Assembly: GCF_036231355.1 (NCBI RefSeq) | Contig: NZ_CP109496.1 | Span: 2,976,001 to 3,040,000 of the forward strand | Source: Streptomyces sp. NBC_01431 | GTDB taxonomy: Bacteria; Actinomycetota; Actinomycetes; Streptomycetales; Streptomycetaceae | DNA: 64,000 nucleotides | Direction of reading: 5' to 3' | In this document: positions 26,540 through 35,593 of the stretch, in pieces | Position numbering within the stretch: the first letter of the stretch is position 1 | How the letters are laid out: every line of letters begins with the position of its first letter | The notes under the pieces: generated by a model | What the model saw: only the letters and a program-made list of their open reading frames with translations | Databases searched by the model: none | What the model was told of the DNA's origin: nothing | Made by a program: the position numbers and the translations under genes

Positions 26540-27580
26540 CTACCCCCGATCGGCATCCGGCGGCACAACCCGTTTCTCCTCCGCGAAGTGGCACGCCGAG
26601 GGGTGATGGGCCGGCCCCGAGGCCAGCCGGAACTCCGCCGGCACCGCGAGCAACGGCACCTCCAGCGCGCACCGCTCCCGCGCCTTCCAGCAGCGCGTCC
26701 GGAAGGGACAACCGGACGGCGGGTTCGCGGGCGAGGGCACGTCACCGGTCAGGATGATCCGCTCGCGGTGCACCCGCGCCGTCGGGTCCGGCACCGGCAC
26801 CGCCGAGAGCAGCGCCTGCGTGTACGGGTGCGTGGGGTGGTCGTAGATCTCCTCGTCGCGGCCGATCTCGACGATCCGGCCCAGGTACATCACCCCCACC
26901 CGGTCGGAGATGTGCCGCACGATGGACAGGTCGTGCGCGATGAAGACGTACGACAGCGCGAACTCGTTCTGGAGGCGGGCCAGCAGGTTCACGACCTGGG
27001 CCTGGACGGAGACGTCGAGCGCGGAGACCGGCTCGTCCGCGACGATGATCTCCGGCTGGAGCGCGAGGCCACGGGCGATGCCGATGCGCTGGCGCTGGCC
27101 GCCGCTGAACTGGTGCGGGTAGCGGTTGATGTACTCCGGGTTGAGCCCCACCACGTCGAGCAGGTCCTGGACCTTCGCCCGGCGGTTCCCCTTCGGGGCC
27201 ACCTCGGGGTGGATCTCGTACGGCTCCCCGATGATGTCGCCCACCGTCATGCGCGGGTTGAGCGAGGTGTACGGGTCCTGGAACACCATCTGGATGTTGC
27301 GGCGCACCGCCTTCAGGGCCTTGCCCGACATCTCGGTGATGTCGTCGCCCTTGTACTTGATCTGCCCCGAGGTCGGCCGTTCCAGGTTGACCAGCATCTT
27401 GGCGACCGTCGACTTGCCGCAGCCCGACTCGCCCACGATGCCGAGCGTCTCGCCGGCCGCCAGGTCGAAGGAGACACCGTCGACGGCCTTGACCGCGCCG
27501 ACCTGCTTCTTGAACAGGATGCCCTGGGTCAGCGGGTAGTGCTTGACCAGATCCCGGACCTCCAGAATGGCCTCAGCCAT
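26540..27580 (-). CDS. Oligopeptide ABC transporter ATPase, OppF type (second transporter)
   Basis: The 346-aa ATPase has Walker [18 protein letters not shown], signature [15 protein letters not shown], Walker [13 protein letters not shown] and the Opp C-terminal motif [18 protein letters not shown]. It is very similar to the corresponding protein of the third transporter (33377-34528), with long identical runs such as [20 protein letters not shown]. Its start overlaps the preceding ATPase gene by the 8 bases ATGGCTGA, giving coupled translation. It is the last gene of the second oligopeptide operon, followed directly by the 57-bp repeats. Confidence 0.9.
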   Translation of the reverse strand: MAEAILEVRDLVKHYPLTQGILFKKQVGAVKAVDGVSFDLAAGETLGIVGESGCGKSTVAKMLVNLERPTSGQIKYKGDDITEMSGKALKAVRRNIQMVFQDPYTSLNPRMTVGDIIGEPYEIHPEVAPKGNRRAKVQDLLDVVGLNPEYINRYPHQFSGGQRQRIGIARGLALQPEIIVADEPVSALDVSVQAQVVNLLARLQNEFALSYVFIAHDLSIVRHISDRVGVMYLGRIVEIGRDEEIYDHPTHPYTQALLSAVPVPDPTARVHRERIILTGDVPSPANPPSGCPFRTRCWKARERCALEVPLLAVPAEFRLASGPAHHPSACHFAEEKRVVPPDADRG

Positions 27581-28547
27581 CGAGGGTCTCCTTCCAGAAG
27601 AAGCACGCGCTCTGCCGGTCCTCGGCCACCTCGAACAGCGGTGGCACCTCGGTGCGGCAGATGTCCTGGGCCATCGGGCAGCGCGGGTTGAAGGCGCAGC
27701 CCGGCGGGATGTGCATCAGGTTCGGCGGCAGGCCCTTGATCGCGTACAGCTCCTGGCCCTTCTGGTCCAGGCGCGGGATCGACTCCAACAGGCCCTTGGT
27801 GTACGGGTGCGCGGGGGCCTTGTAGATCTCGTGGACCGGGGCCTGCTCGACGATGCGGCCCGCGTACATGACGGCGATCTCGTCGGCGACGTCGGCGACC
27901 ACTCCGAGGTCGTGGGTGATCAGGATGAGCCCCATGTTCAGTTCCCGCTGCAACTCGGCAAGCAGGTCCATTACCTGGGCCTGGACGGTGACGTCGAGGG
28001 CGGTGGTCGGCTCGTCCGCGATGATCAGCGAGGGCTCAAGGGCCATCGCCATGGCGATCATGATGCGCTGGCGCATGCCGCCGGAGAACTGGTGCGGGTA
28101 CTGGCCCACGCGCTCCTTCGCCGCCGGAATCCGCACCCGGTCCATCAGCTCGACGGCCTTGGCCCTGCCGTTCTTGCGCGACATGCCGCGGTGGACGGTG
28201 AACATCTCCGCGAGCTGGTCGCCCACGCTGAGCACCGGGTTCAGCGAGGACAGCGCGTCCTGGAAGATCATGGCCATCCGGGAGCCGCGGATCTTGCGCC
28301 GCTCGTCCTCCTTGAGCCCCAGCAGGTCCTGGCCCTGGAAGATGATCTCGCCACCGGCGATCCGGCCGGGCGGCATGTCCAGGATGCCCATCACGGCCTG
28401 CGCGGTGACCGACTTCCCGGAACCGGACTCGCCGAGGACGGCCAGCGTCCGGCCCGCGTCCACCGAGTAGTTGACCCCGTTGACGGCCTTGGCCACCCCG
28501 TCCCGCGTCTTGAACTCCACCTGAAGATCACGCACTTCGAGCAGCAT
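27573..28547 (-). CDS. Oligopeptide ABC transporter ATPase, OppD type (second transporter)
   Basis: The 324-aa ATPase has Walker [17 protein letters not shown], signature [15 protein letters not shown], Walker [13 protein letters not shown] and switch LILITHDLGVVADV. The Opp cysteine motif PPGCAFNPRCPMAQDIC and a final CFF complete the family pattern. ATG 28547 (MLLEVRDLQVEFK) is chosen although the frame stays open upstream across the permease gene. It partners the ATPase at 26540 and the two permeases at 28559 and 29526. Confidence 0.9.
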   Translation of the reverse strand: MLLEVRDLQVEFKTRDGVAKAVNGVNYSVDAGRTLAVLGESGSGKSVTAQAVMGILDMPPGRIAGGEIIFQGQDLLGLKEDERRKIRGSRMAMIFQDALSSLNPVLSVGDQLAEMFTVHRGMSRKNGRAKAVELMDRVRIPAAKERVGQYPHQFSGGMRQRIMIAMAMALEPSLIIADEPTTALDVTVQAQVMDLLAELQRELNMGLILITHDLGVVADVADEIAVMYAGRIVEQAPVHEIYKAPAHPYTKGLLESIPRLDQKGQELYAIKGLPPNLMHIPPGCAFNPRCPMAQDICRTEVPPLFEVAEDRQSACFFWKETLDG

Positions 28548-28558
28548 GGTCGCTCTCC

Positions 28559-29533
28559 TCAACGCAGCTTGGGGTCGAGGGCGTCGCGCACCGCGTCGCC
28601 GAGCATGATGAACGCGAGCACTGTGATCGCCAGCGCTCCGGCCGGCCAGAGCAGCATGTGCGGGGCGTTGCGGATGTACGGGGAGGCGGCCGAGATGTCG
28701 ATGCCCCAGGAGACGGTGGGCGGCTTCAGGCCGACGCCGAGGTAGGACAGCGTCGCCTCCAGGGCGATGAAGGTGCCCAGCGCGATGGTCGCCACGACGA
28801 TGACGGGGGCGACGGCGTTGGGCGCGATGTGGCGGAGCAGCATCCGGGAGTTGGAGGCGCCGAGCGCGCGGGCCGCCTGGACGTAGTCGTTCTGTTTGGC
28901 GGTGATGACCGAGCCGCGCCCGATGCGGGCGATCTGCGGCCAGCCGAGCAGGATCATGAAGCCGATGACCGGCCAGACGGTGGTGGAGGTGATCACGGAC
29001 AGGAAGACCAGGCCGCCGAGAACCACGGGGATACCGAAGAAGATGTCGGTGACGCGGGAGAGCAGCCCGTCCCAGCCGCCGCCGAAGAACCCGGCGAGCC
29101 CGCCGACGACCGAGCCGAACAGGGCGACGCCGATGGTGGTGCACACGCCGACGGTGACCGAGGCGCGGGCGCCGTACACGGTCCGCGTGTAGACGTCGCA
29201 GCCCTGCCCGTCGTAGCCGAAGGGGTGGCCGGGCGCGGAGCCCTGCTGTGCCTTGGCGAGGTCGCACTGGAGCGGGTTGCCGGAGGCGATCAGCTGCGGC
29301 CAGATCGCGATGACCACCAGGAAGACGATGACCAGGCCCGAGATGATGAAGACGGGGTTGTGGCGCAGGTCGCGCCAGGCGTCCGACCACAGCGAGCGGG
29401 GCTTCTCGGAGGGTCCAGTGCCGAGCGGGCCGCCGGGGGTCCGCTCCAGCGTCGTGGCCTCGCTCGCCGCGAGGTCCATCGCGCCGCCGGCCCCCGTCGC
29501 GGCGATCGCTGAGTCTTCGTACGGCTCAGGCAT
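28559..29533 (-). CDS. Oligopeptide ABC transporter permease, OppC type (second transporter)
   Basis: The 324-aa permease has a 50-residue hydrophilic N-terminus (containing LGTGPSEKPRSLWSDAWRDL), one leading helix, an external loop with two cysteines (NPLQCDLAKAQQ and DGQGCDVYTR) and five more helices. The coupling loop is QNDYVQAARALGASNSRML. It overlaps the OppB-type gene upstream by 8 bases and precedes the OppD-type ATPase by 11 bases. Confidence 0.9.
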   Translation of the reverse strand: MPEPYEDSAIAATGAGGAMDLAASEATTLERTPGGPLGTGPSEKPRSLWSDAWRDLRHNPVFIISGLVIVFLVVIAIWPQLIASGNPLQCDLAKAQQGSAPGHPFGYDGQGCDVYTRTVYGARASVTVGVCTTIGVALFGSVVGGLAGFFGGGWDGLLSRVTDIFFGIPVVLGGLVFLSVITSTTVWPVIGFMILLGWPQIARIGRGSVITAKQNDYVQAARALGASNSRMLLRHIAPNAVAPVIVVATIALGTFIALEATLSYLGVGLKPPTVSWGIDISAASPYIRNAPHMLLWPAGALAITVLAFIMLGDAVRDALDPKLR

Positions 29534-30449
29534 AGCGGATCCTCGGGTCGAGTACGGCGTACAGGAGGTCGACGATGAGGTTGGCGACCAGGAAGACCAG
29601 CACGAGCACCGTCACGAAGCCGACCACGGTCTGGGTGCTCTGGCGCAGGATGCCCTGGTAGAGCTGGTAGCCGACGCCGTGGATGTTGAAGATCCGCTCG
29701 GTGACGATCGCGCCGCCCATCAGCGCGCCGACGTCGGTGCCGATGAAGGTGACGACGGGGATCAGCGAGTTGCGCAGCAGGTGTCTGGTGATCACCCGCC
29801 GTCGCGGCAGGCCCTTGGCGACCGCGGTGCGCACGTAGTCCGCGCGGGAGTTCTCGGCGATCGAGGTGCGGGTGAGGCGGGTGACGTACGCCAGCGAGAC
29901 GGAGGCCAACACGAGCCCGGGGATGAGGAGTTCGTTGAACGGGGCGTCCGAGGAGACGGTGGGTTTGATGACGCCCCATTCGACGCCGAGGAGCAGTTGG
30001 AGCAGCAGTCCCGTCACGAAGACGGGGATGGCGATGACGACGAGCGTCAGCATCAGGACGCCGGTGTCGACGGGTCGGCCGCGGCGCAGCCCGGTGACCA
30101 CGCCGAGGGTGATGCCGATGACGATCTCGAAGAGGATCGCCACGATGGTCAGCCGGATGGTGACGGGGAAGGCGGCGGCCATCAGCTCGGTCACCTTCTG
30201 CCCGTTGAACGCGGTCCCGAAGTCGCCGGTGAACACGTTCCCCATGTACGTCAGGTACTGCTGCCACACCGGCTTGTCGAGGCCGAACTCCTTCTTGAGC
30301 TGGGCGGTGGTGGCGGGGTCACAGGCCTTGTCGCCGCAGAGCCCGGCGATCGGGTCGCCCATCACGTTGACCATCAGGAAGATCAGCAGCGTGGCACCGA
30401 TGAAGACCGGGATCATCTGGAGCAGACGCCGGATCACGTACCGTCCCAT
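29526..30449 (-). CDS. Oligopeptide ABC transporter permease, OppB type (second transporter)
   Basis: The 307-aa permease begins MGRYVIRRLLQMIPVFIGAT, the classic OppB/DppB first helix. Its external loop carries GLCGDKACDPATTAQLKKEFG, a two-cysteine motif close to that of BldKC. The coupling loop is RADYVRTAVAKGLPRRRVI. The gene lies 81 bases downstream of the binding-protein gene, separated by a 12-bp hairpin. Confidence 0.9.
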   Translation of the reverse strand: MGRYVIRRLLQMIPVFIGATLLIFLMVNVMGDPIAGLCGDKACDPATTAQLKKEFGLDKPVWQQYLTYMGNVFTGDFGTAFNGQKVTELMAAAFPVTIRLTIVAILFEIVIGITLGVVTGLRRGRPVDTGVLMLTLVVIAIPVFVTGLLLQLLLGVEWGVIKPTVSSDAPFNELLIPGLVLASVSLAYVTRLTRTSIAENSRADYVRTAVAKGLPRRRVITRHLLRNSLIPVVTFIGTDVGALMGGAIVTERIFNIHGVGYQLYQGILRQSTQTVVGFVTVLVLVFLVANLIVDLLYAVLDPRIRYA

Positions 30450-30486
30450 GGGGCCCTCCGGGGGTCGTCGGAACTGGCAAGGCGCG

Positions 30487-30516
30487 CGGCCCGGCGCCGC
30501 ACCGGGCGCCGGGCCG
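30487..30516 (-). terminator. Intercistronic hairpin behind the second binding-protein gene
   Basis: A 12-bp perfect stem (30487-30498 with 30505-30516, 6-base loop) sits between the binding-protein stop at 30531 and the permease start at 30449. It is the counterpart of the hairpins at 22935 and 37580. Confidence 0.75.
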
Positions 30517-30530
30517 TCCGCCTCGCGGCG

Positions 30531-32159
30531 TCAGCTGACCTTGATCTGGTCGTAGACCGGCACGCTGAACGGGTTCAGCGAGACGTTGGAGAGGCGCTCG
30601 GAGTAGCCGGCGCTGCCGTTCTGGTACCAGAGCGGGATGGCCGCCATCTGGTCCCGTACGACCCCTTCGGCCTGCTGGAAGTCGGCGACCGCCTTCGCCT
30701 GGTCGGTCTCGGCGTTGGCCTGGTCGACCAGCTTGTCGAAGTCGGCGTTGGTCCACTTGCCGTCGTTGGAGGAGGCGCCGGTGTAGTACAGCGGCTGGAG
30801 GAAGTTCTGGATCAGCGGGTAGTCCATCTGCCAGCCCGCCCGGAAGGGGCCGCTCATCTTGGACTGGGTGATCTGGCTGCGGAAGTCGGCGAAGGTGCCG
30901 ACCGGTCCGCCGACGCAGGCCTTGTCGTTGCCCAGCACGTTGTTGACGCTGTTGCAGATGGCGTCGACCCATTCCTTGTGCGAGCCGGTGTCCGCGTTGT
31001 ACGAGATCTTCAGCTGGCCGCCGGGGATGCCGCCGCCCTCAGTGATGAGCTGCTTCGCCTGGGCGGGGTCGTAGTCGCAGGCCTTGCCGCAGAGCCCGGC
31101 CTTGTAGCCGCCGGCCGCGCCGAGCACCGGCGAGGTCCAATCGGTGGCGGGGGTACGGGTCTTCTGGAAGATGGTGTCGGTGATCTGCTGCCGGTTGATC
31201 GCCATCGACAGGCCGGTGCGGACCTTGACCGCGCCCGGGGTGTTCCAGCGCGCGTCGTAGTACGGGAAGGCGAGAGTCTGGATGATCCCGGCGGGGGTGT
31301 TGATGTACCGGCTGCCCAGGTCGGCCTTGACGTTCTTGAGCTGGGAGGCGGGCACGTCGTCCACGAGGTCGAGGTTGCCGGCGGTCAGGTCGGTGTAGGC
31401 GGTGTTGTTGTCGGTGTAGACCTTGAGGTCGATGCCGCCGTTCTGCGCCTTGTCGTCGCCCATGTACCCGGTCCACTTGCGCATCGACAGCTTGGAGCCC
31501 TTGGTGTACGAGTCCACCAGGTACGGGCCGTTGCCGATCGGCTTGGACAGCCAGGCCTCGTGGTTGTCGAAGAACGCCTGGGGCAGCGGCGCGAACGCCG
31601 GGTAGCCGAGGGTGTCGGGCCAGGTGGAGAACTTCTGGTTGAGCTTGACCGTGAAGGTCTTGTCGTCGACGACTTTCAGGCCCGACATCGTGTCTGCGGT
31701 CGGGCTGCCGCTCTTGGGGTGGATCTGGGCGTATCCGTCGATGTAGGAGAACATCGACGCGTTCTTCTGGTTGTTCTTCAGGTTCGCGCCGTAGTTCCAC
31801 GCGTCCACGAAGGACTTGGCGGTGATCTTCTCGCCGTTGGAGAAGGTCCAGCCGTCCTTCAGCGTGACCTTGAAGTTCTGCGAGTCCGAGGTCGTGATGG
31901 AGTCGGCGAGCATGTTCTTGGCCTCGCCCGTCTTCGGGTCGTACCGCTTGAGCCCGCGCATCAGCATGTCGAGGACCTTGCCGCCCTGGACCTCGTTGGT
32001 GTTGGCGGGTTCGAGCGGGTTCTGCGGGTCGCCCCAGGACGAGCTGACGATCCCGTTGGCACCACCGCCGCCACCGCCGCCACCGCCACCGCAGGCCGAA
32101 GCCGCCAGGGCGACGACCACCGCGCATACGGCCCACTTGGCGTGCGTGGCTCCGCGCAT
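30531..32159 (-). CDS. Oligopeptide-binding lipoprotein (second transporter)
   Basis: This family-5 solute-binding protein of 542 aa has a lipoprotein signal with lipobox AASAC (lipidated Cys23). A run of ten glycines encoded by GGT/GGC codons follows immediately and forms the tether. Landmarks include LKDGWTFSNGEKITAKSFVD and TGLSMAINRQQITDTIF. Two cysteine pairs (AGLCGKACDYD and DAICN/DKACVGG) probably form disulfides, as in E. coli OppA-type proteins of Gram-positive bacteria. An AGGAGG ribosome site lies just upstream of ATG 32159. It is the first gene of the operon. Confidence 0.92.
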   Translation of the reverse strand: MRGATHAKWAVCAVVVALAASACGGGGGGGGGGANGIVSSSWGDPQNPLEPANTNEVQGGKVLDMLMRGLKRYDPKTGEAKNMLADSITTSDSQNFKVTLKDGWTFSNGEKITAKSFVDAWNYGANLKNNQKNASMFSYIDGYAQIHPKSGSPTADTMSGLKVVDDKTFTVKLNQKFSTWPDTLGYPAFAPLPQAFFDNHEAWLSKPIGNGPYLVDSYTKGSKLSMRKWTGYMGDDKAQNGGIDLKVYTDNNTAYTDLTAGNLDLVDDVPASQLKNVKADLGSRYINTPAGIIQTLAFPYYDARWNTPGAVKVRTGLSMAINRQQITDTIFQKTRTPATDWTSPVLGAAGGYKAGLCGKACDYDPAQAKQLITEGGGIPGGQLKISYNADTGSHKEWVDAICNSVNNVLGNDKACVGGPVGTFADFRSQITQSKMSGPFRAGWQMDYPLIQNFLQPLYYTGASSNDGKWTNADFDKLVDQANAETDQAKAVADFQQAEGVVRDQMAAIPLWYQNGSAGYSERLSNVSLNPFSVPVYDQIKVS

Positions 32160-32275
32160 GGAGTCCTCCTAGAGTGCTGCCTCGGGTCCTCGGTCTCGCT
32201 TAGGCCCAAATATCACCCTAGGTACGCACATGGCGCACTTTTAAGTCCGCCGGACGGAATAGTGCTCCGTACGGC
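32160..32275 (-). promoter_or_regulatory. Promoter region of the second oligopeptide operon
   Basis: This 116-base gap between the VOC-GNAT stop and the binding-protein start has AT-rich patches at 32205-32220 and 32236-32250 but no clear consensus -35/-10 pair. A strong AGGAGG lies at its end. Confidence 0.4.
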
Positions 32276-33280
32276 TCAGCGGATCGAGCTGCCGGGCGCC
32301 GGATCCGTCGAGAGGCGGGCGTGCTGGTGCATGTCGTGGAAGGTGCCGGCGGGGGTGGCCGGCAGATAGCCGCGCGAGATGCCCTCGTACGCGTAGCCGC
32401 AGCGTTCGGCCACCCGGCACGAGGAGTCGTTGCCGATCGCGTGGCCCAGGTCGATGCGGTGCAGCCCCACGGTGTCGAACGCCCAGGCGGTCAGCAGGTT
32501 CACGGCGCCGGTCACCGCACCGCGCCCGCGTGCCTCGGGCAGCAGCCAGTAGCCGATGCCCGCGTGGCCCATGGGCAGGAAGATGTTGTGCAGCGCGACG
32601 CTGCCGAGGGGGGCGCCGGTGTCCGCGTCGGCGACGCAGTAGGGGGCGAACCTGCCGCCCGCCCAGCGCTCGGCGGCCCGGTGGATGAACGCGCGGGCGC
32701 CCGCCACGTCCAGCGGCTCGACGGGCGGGCCCCAGCGCGTCACTTCGGGATCGTTCAGGCCGCGCATCACCGCGTCCACGTCCGCGTCGTCGTCCCGCCA
32801 GGCCCGCAGCCGCAGCCCGTGCCCGGTCAGCTCCTGGAAGCGCAGCGGGGCCTCCCCCTCCCCCACCGGCCGGGGGTTGGCGCTCTGCTCATCTCGGGCG
32901 GCGGACACGACCAGTTCGACCTCGAACCCGGCGGCGTTCTCCAGATACGCGGCGCAGTGCGCGGGGCCGCCGGCGAAAGGGTGCCGGTCGGGGAAGAGGA
33001 GGGTCCAGCCGTGCTCGGGCGCCGCTTCGACCAGGGCGTCGAGGGCGGCCCGGCCGCTGACGTGGAAGGCGAGGTGGTTGAGGCCGGGCCGGGTGCGCTC
33101 GTGCGAGGCCGAGGTCTGCGCCGGGGAGCGCTCCACCACGACGTAGGTCCGGCCCAGGAGCCAGCTGCGGCCGGCCTGCCAGTCCTGGTACGGGCGGTAG
33201 CCGAGGCTCTCCAGGAGCCAGCCCCAGGATTCCCTGGCCCCTTCGAGTTCGGGCACCCACAGCTCGACGTGGTGCAGCAT
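32276..33280 (-). CDS. Fusion protein: VOC (glyoxalase-like) domain + GNAT acetyltransferase
   Basis: The protein of about 334 aa joins two enzyme folds. Residues 1-130 are a vicinal-oxygen-chelate domain (MLHHVELWVPELEGARESWG, then RPGLNHLAFHVSG and YLENAAGFEVELV). Residues about 155-320 are a RimJ/RimL-type GNAT domain (LRLRAWRDDDADVDAVMRGL, GIGYWLLPEARGRGAVTGAV, SCRVAERCGYAYEG). VOC metal positions H4, H66 and E122-like residues are present in usual places, but the substrate is unknown. ATG 33280 is preceded by GGGAG. It sits between two oligopeptide operons on the same strand and could be a resistance or detoxification enzyme. Confidence 0.85.
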   Translation of the reverse strand: MLHHVELWVPELEGARESWGWLLESLGYRPYQDWQAGRSWLLGRTYVVVERSPAQTSASHERTRPGLNHLAFHVSGRAALDALVEAAPEHGWTLLFPDRHPFAGGPAHCAAYLENAAGFEVELVVSAARDEQSANPRPVGEGEAPLRFQELTGHGLRLRAWRDDDADVDAVMRGLNDPEVTRWGPPVEPLDVAGARAFIHRAAERWAGGRFAPYCVADADTGAPLGSVALHNIFLPMGHAGIGYWLLPEARGRGAVTGAVNLLTAWAFDTVGLHRIDLGHAIGNDSSCRVAERCGYAYEGISRGYLPATPAGTFHDMHQHARLSTDPAPGSSIR

Positions 33281-33320
33281 GCGCGACAACTCCCTTACAA
33301 GCGGCGGCAGTTGGAAAAAC

Positions 33321-33370
33321 GGCCGGGCCCGTGGTCCGCTCCGGATCGGAGGCGAACCACGGGCCCGGCC
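33321..33370 (-). terminator. Intrinsic terminator of the third oligopeptide operon
   Basis: A 15-bp perfect stem (33321-33335 with 33356-33370) starts 7 bases after the operon's last stop. On the minus strand it is followed by GTTTTT, a rare T-tract for this genome and therefore a classical Rho-independent signal. Confidence 0.9.
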
Positions 33371-33376
33371 GTGACG

Positions 33377-34528
33377 TCACGCGGCGCCGACGACGTCCTT
33401 CTCCTCGGCGAAGTGACAGGCCGACTCGTGCGCGGCCGGGGTGTCCTGTCCCACGAACTGCTCCGGGACCGCGAGCAGCGGCACCTCGGTGGCGCAGCGG
33501 TCCTCGGCCTTCCAGCAGCGGGTGCGGAAGCGGCAGCCCGACGGCGGGTTGGCCGGCGAGGGCACGTCACCGGTGAGGATGATCCGCTCGCGGTGCTCGC
33601 GGGCCTCCGGGTCCGGGACCGGGACGGCCGAGAGCAGCGCCTGGGTGTACGGGTGGGTCGGGTGCTCGTAGATCTGCTGGTCAGTGCCGATCTCGGCCAT
33701 CTTGCCGAGGTACATCACACCGACCCGGTCGGAGATGTGCCGGACGATCGACAGGTCGTGCGCGATGAAGATGTAGGAGAGGTTGAACTCGTTCTGGAGG
33801 TTCTCCATCAGGTTGATGACCTGCGCCTGGACCGACACGTCAAGCGCGGAGACCGGCTCGTCGCAGATGATGATCTCGGGGTTCAGGGCCAGGCCGCGGG
33901 CGATGCCGATGCGCTGGCGCTGACCGCCGGAGAACTGGTGCGGGTACCGGTTGATGTACTCCGGGTTGAGACCCACGACGTCCAGGAGCTCCTGGACCTT
34001 GCGCCGCCGGTCGCCCTTCGGGGCCACCTCGGGGTGGATCTCGAACGGCTCCCCGATGATGTCGCCCACCGTCATGCGCGGGTTGAGCGAGGTGTACGGG
34101 TCCTGGAACACCATCTGGATGTTGCGGCGCACCGCCTTCAGGGCCTTGCCGGACAGCTTGGTGATGTCCTGGCCCTTGTAGAAGACCTCGCCGGCGGTCG
34201 CCTGCTCCAGGAGCATGAGGACCTTGGCGACGGTCGACTTGCCACAGCCGGACTCGCCGACGATGCCGAGCGTCTCGCCCTGGAAGAGGTCGAAGGAGAT
34301 GCCGTCGACGGCCTTGACCGCGCCGATCTGCTTCTTGAACAGGATGCCCTGGGTCAGCGGGAAGTGCTTGACCAGGTTGCGCACCTGAAGGATCGGCTCG
34401 CCTCGGTCGACGGGCGCCTCAATGGCGGCTACGGCCTCCGCCTCGGTGGCCGCGTCGACCGCTTCCACCTCGGTGGTGTTGGGGGTGGCGTCGTCCACGG
34501 CGTCGTCCCTCTTGTTCATGTCAGCCAT
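33377..34528 (-). CDS. Oligopeptide ABC transporter ATPase, OppF type (third transporter)
   Basis: The protein of about 383 aa has Walker [18 protein letters not shown], signature [15 protein letters not shown], Walker [13 protein letters not shown] and the Opp motif [18 protein letters not shown]. It closely resembles the protein at 26540 but carries an extra N-terminal extension of about 45 acidic, Ala/Glu-rich residues absent from that paralogue. ATG 34528 overlaps the preceding gene by ATGGCTGA, the same 8-base overlap as in the second operon. Confidence 0.9.
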   Translation of the reverse strand: MADMNKRDDAVDDATPNTTEVEAVDAATEAEAVAAIEAPVDRGEPILQVRNLVKHFPLTQGILFKKQIGAVKAVDGISFDLFQGETLGIVGESGCGKSTVAKVLMLLEQATAGEVFYKGQDITKLSGKALKAVRRNIQMVFQDPYTSLNPRMTVGDIIGEPFEIHPEVAPKGDRRRKVQELLDVVGLNPEYINRYPHQFSGGQRQRIGIARGLALNPEIIICDEPVSALDVSVQAQVINLMENLQNEFNLSYIFIAHDLSIVRHISDRVGVMYLGKMAEIGTDQQIYEHPTHPYTQALLSAVPVPDPEAREHRERIILTGDVPSPANPPSGCRFRTRCWKAEDRCATEVPLLAVPEQFVGQDTPAAHESACHFAEEKDVVGAA

Positions 34529-35576
34529 GGATCTGCTCCTTCCAGAAGTGGCAGGCACTGCCGCGACCGACCAGCTCGGTGCCGTCCCGCTCGGTCACCG
34601 ACAGGAGCGCCGGGACGTCGGTACGGCAGATGTCCTGCGCCTTGGGGCAGCGCGGGTTGAAGGCGCAACCCGACGGCGCCTTCAGCAGGTTGGGCGGCAG
34701 GCCCTTGATCGCGTACAGCTCCTGGCCCTTCTGGTCCAGGCGCGGGATCGAGTCGAGCAGACCGCGCGTGTACGGGTGCGCGGGACGCTTGTAGATCTCG
34801 TGGACCGGGGCCTCCTCGACGATCCGGCCCGCGTACATCACGGCGATCTTGTCGGCGACGTCGGCCACCACACCCAGGTCGTGGGTGATCAGGATGAGAC
34901 CCATGTTGTACTCGCGCTGGAGGTCCTGGAGCAGGTCCATGACCTGGGCCTGGACCGTCACGTCGAGCGCCGTGGTGGGCTCGTCCGCGATGATCAGGTC
35001 GGGCTCCAGGGCCATCGCCATGGCGATCATGATGCGCTGGCGCATACCGCCGGAGAACTGGTGCGGGTAGTCGTTGACCCGGCTGCGGGCAGCCGGGATC
35101 TTCACCCGCTCCATGAGCTCGATGGACTTGGCCTTGGCGTCCTTCTTGGACATGCCCTGGTGGACGCGGAACATCTCGCCCAGCTGGTTGCCGACGGAGA
35201 ACACCGGGTTGAGCGCGGACAGCGCGTCCTGGAAGATCATCGCCATCTTCGGGCCGCGCAGCTTGCGCCGCTCGCTCTCCGGGAGCTTCAGGATGTCCTG
35301 GCCCTGGAAGATGATCTCGCCCTTGGCGACCCGCCCGGGGGGCGAGTCGAGGATGCCCATGATGGCCTGGGCCGTCACGGACTTGCCGGAGCCGGACTCG
35401 CCGAGCACGGCGAGCGTCTCACCGGACTTGACGCTGTAGTTGACGCCGTTGACGGCCTTGACGATGCCCTCTCGGGTCTTGAACTCGACGTGCAGGTCAC
35501 GTACGTCGAGCACCGGGCTGTCGCTGTCGCCGGCCCGCTGGCCCGGCACTTTCGCGGTCACGTGTGCAGTGGTCAT
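34521..35576 (-). CDS. Oligopeptide ABC transporter ATPase, OppD type (third transporter)
   Basis: The 351-aa ATPase has Walker [17 protein letters not shown], signature [15 protein letters not shown], Walker [13 protein letters not shown] and cysteine motif APSGCAFNPRCPKAQDIC followed by CHFWKE. It is nearly collinear with the protein at 27573, with a slightly longer N-terminus. It supplies ATPase activity for the third importer and is preceded 17 bases upstream by the OppC-type permease gene. Confidence 0.9.
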   Translation of the reverse strand: MTTAHVTAKVPGQRAGDSDSPVLDVRDLHVEFKTREGIVKAVNGVNYSVKSGETLAVLGESGSGKSVTAQAIMGILDSPPGRVAKGEIIFQGQDILKLPESERRKLRGPKMAMIFQDALSALNPVFSVGNQLGEMFRVHQGMSKKDAKAKSIELMERVKIPAARSRVNDYPHQFSGGMRQRIMIAMAMALEPDLIIADEPTTALDVTVQAQVMDLLQDLQREYNMGLILITHDLGVVADVADKIAVMYAGRIVEEAPVHEIYKRPAHPYTRGLLDSIPRLDQKGQELYAIKGLPPNLLKAPSGCAFNPRCPKAQDICRTDVPALLSVTERDGTELVGRGSACHFWKEQIHG

Positions 35577-35593
35577 GTGGTGGTGCCGCCCTT

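Noticed and set aside
27573..29390. 605-codon frame covering the OppD-type ATPase plus upstream sequence
   Set aside because: The first 280 codons lie over the OppC-type permease gene in another frame; the ATPase starts at ATG 28547.
29253..32369. Plus-strand open frame of more than 1,000 codons
   Set aside because: It runs antisense to a complete oligopeptide operon whose products have clear motifs; its own translation is compositionally biased without recognisable domains.
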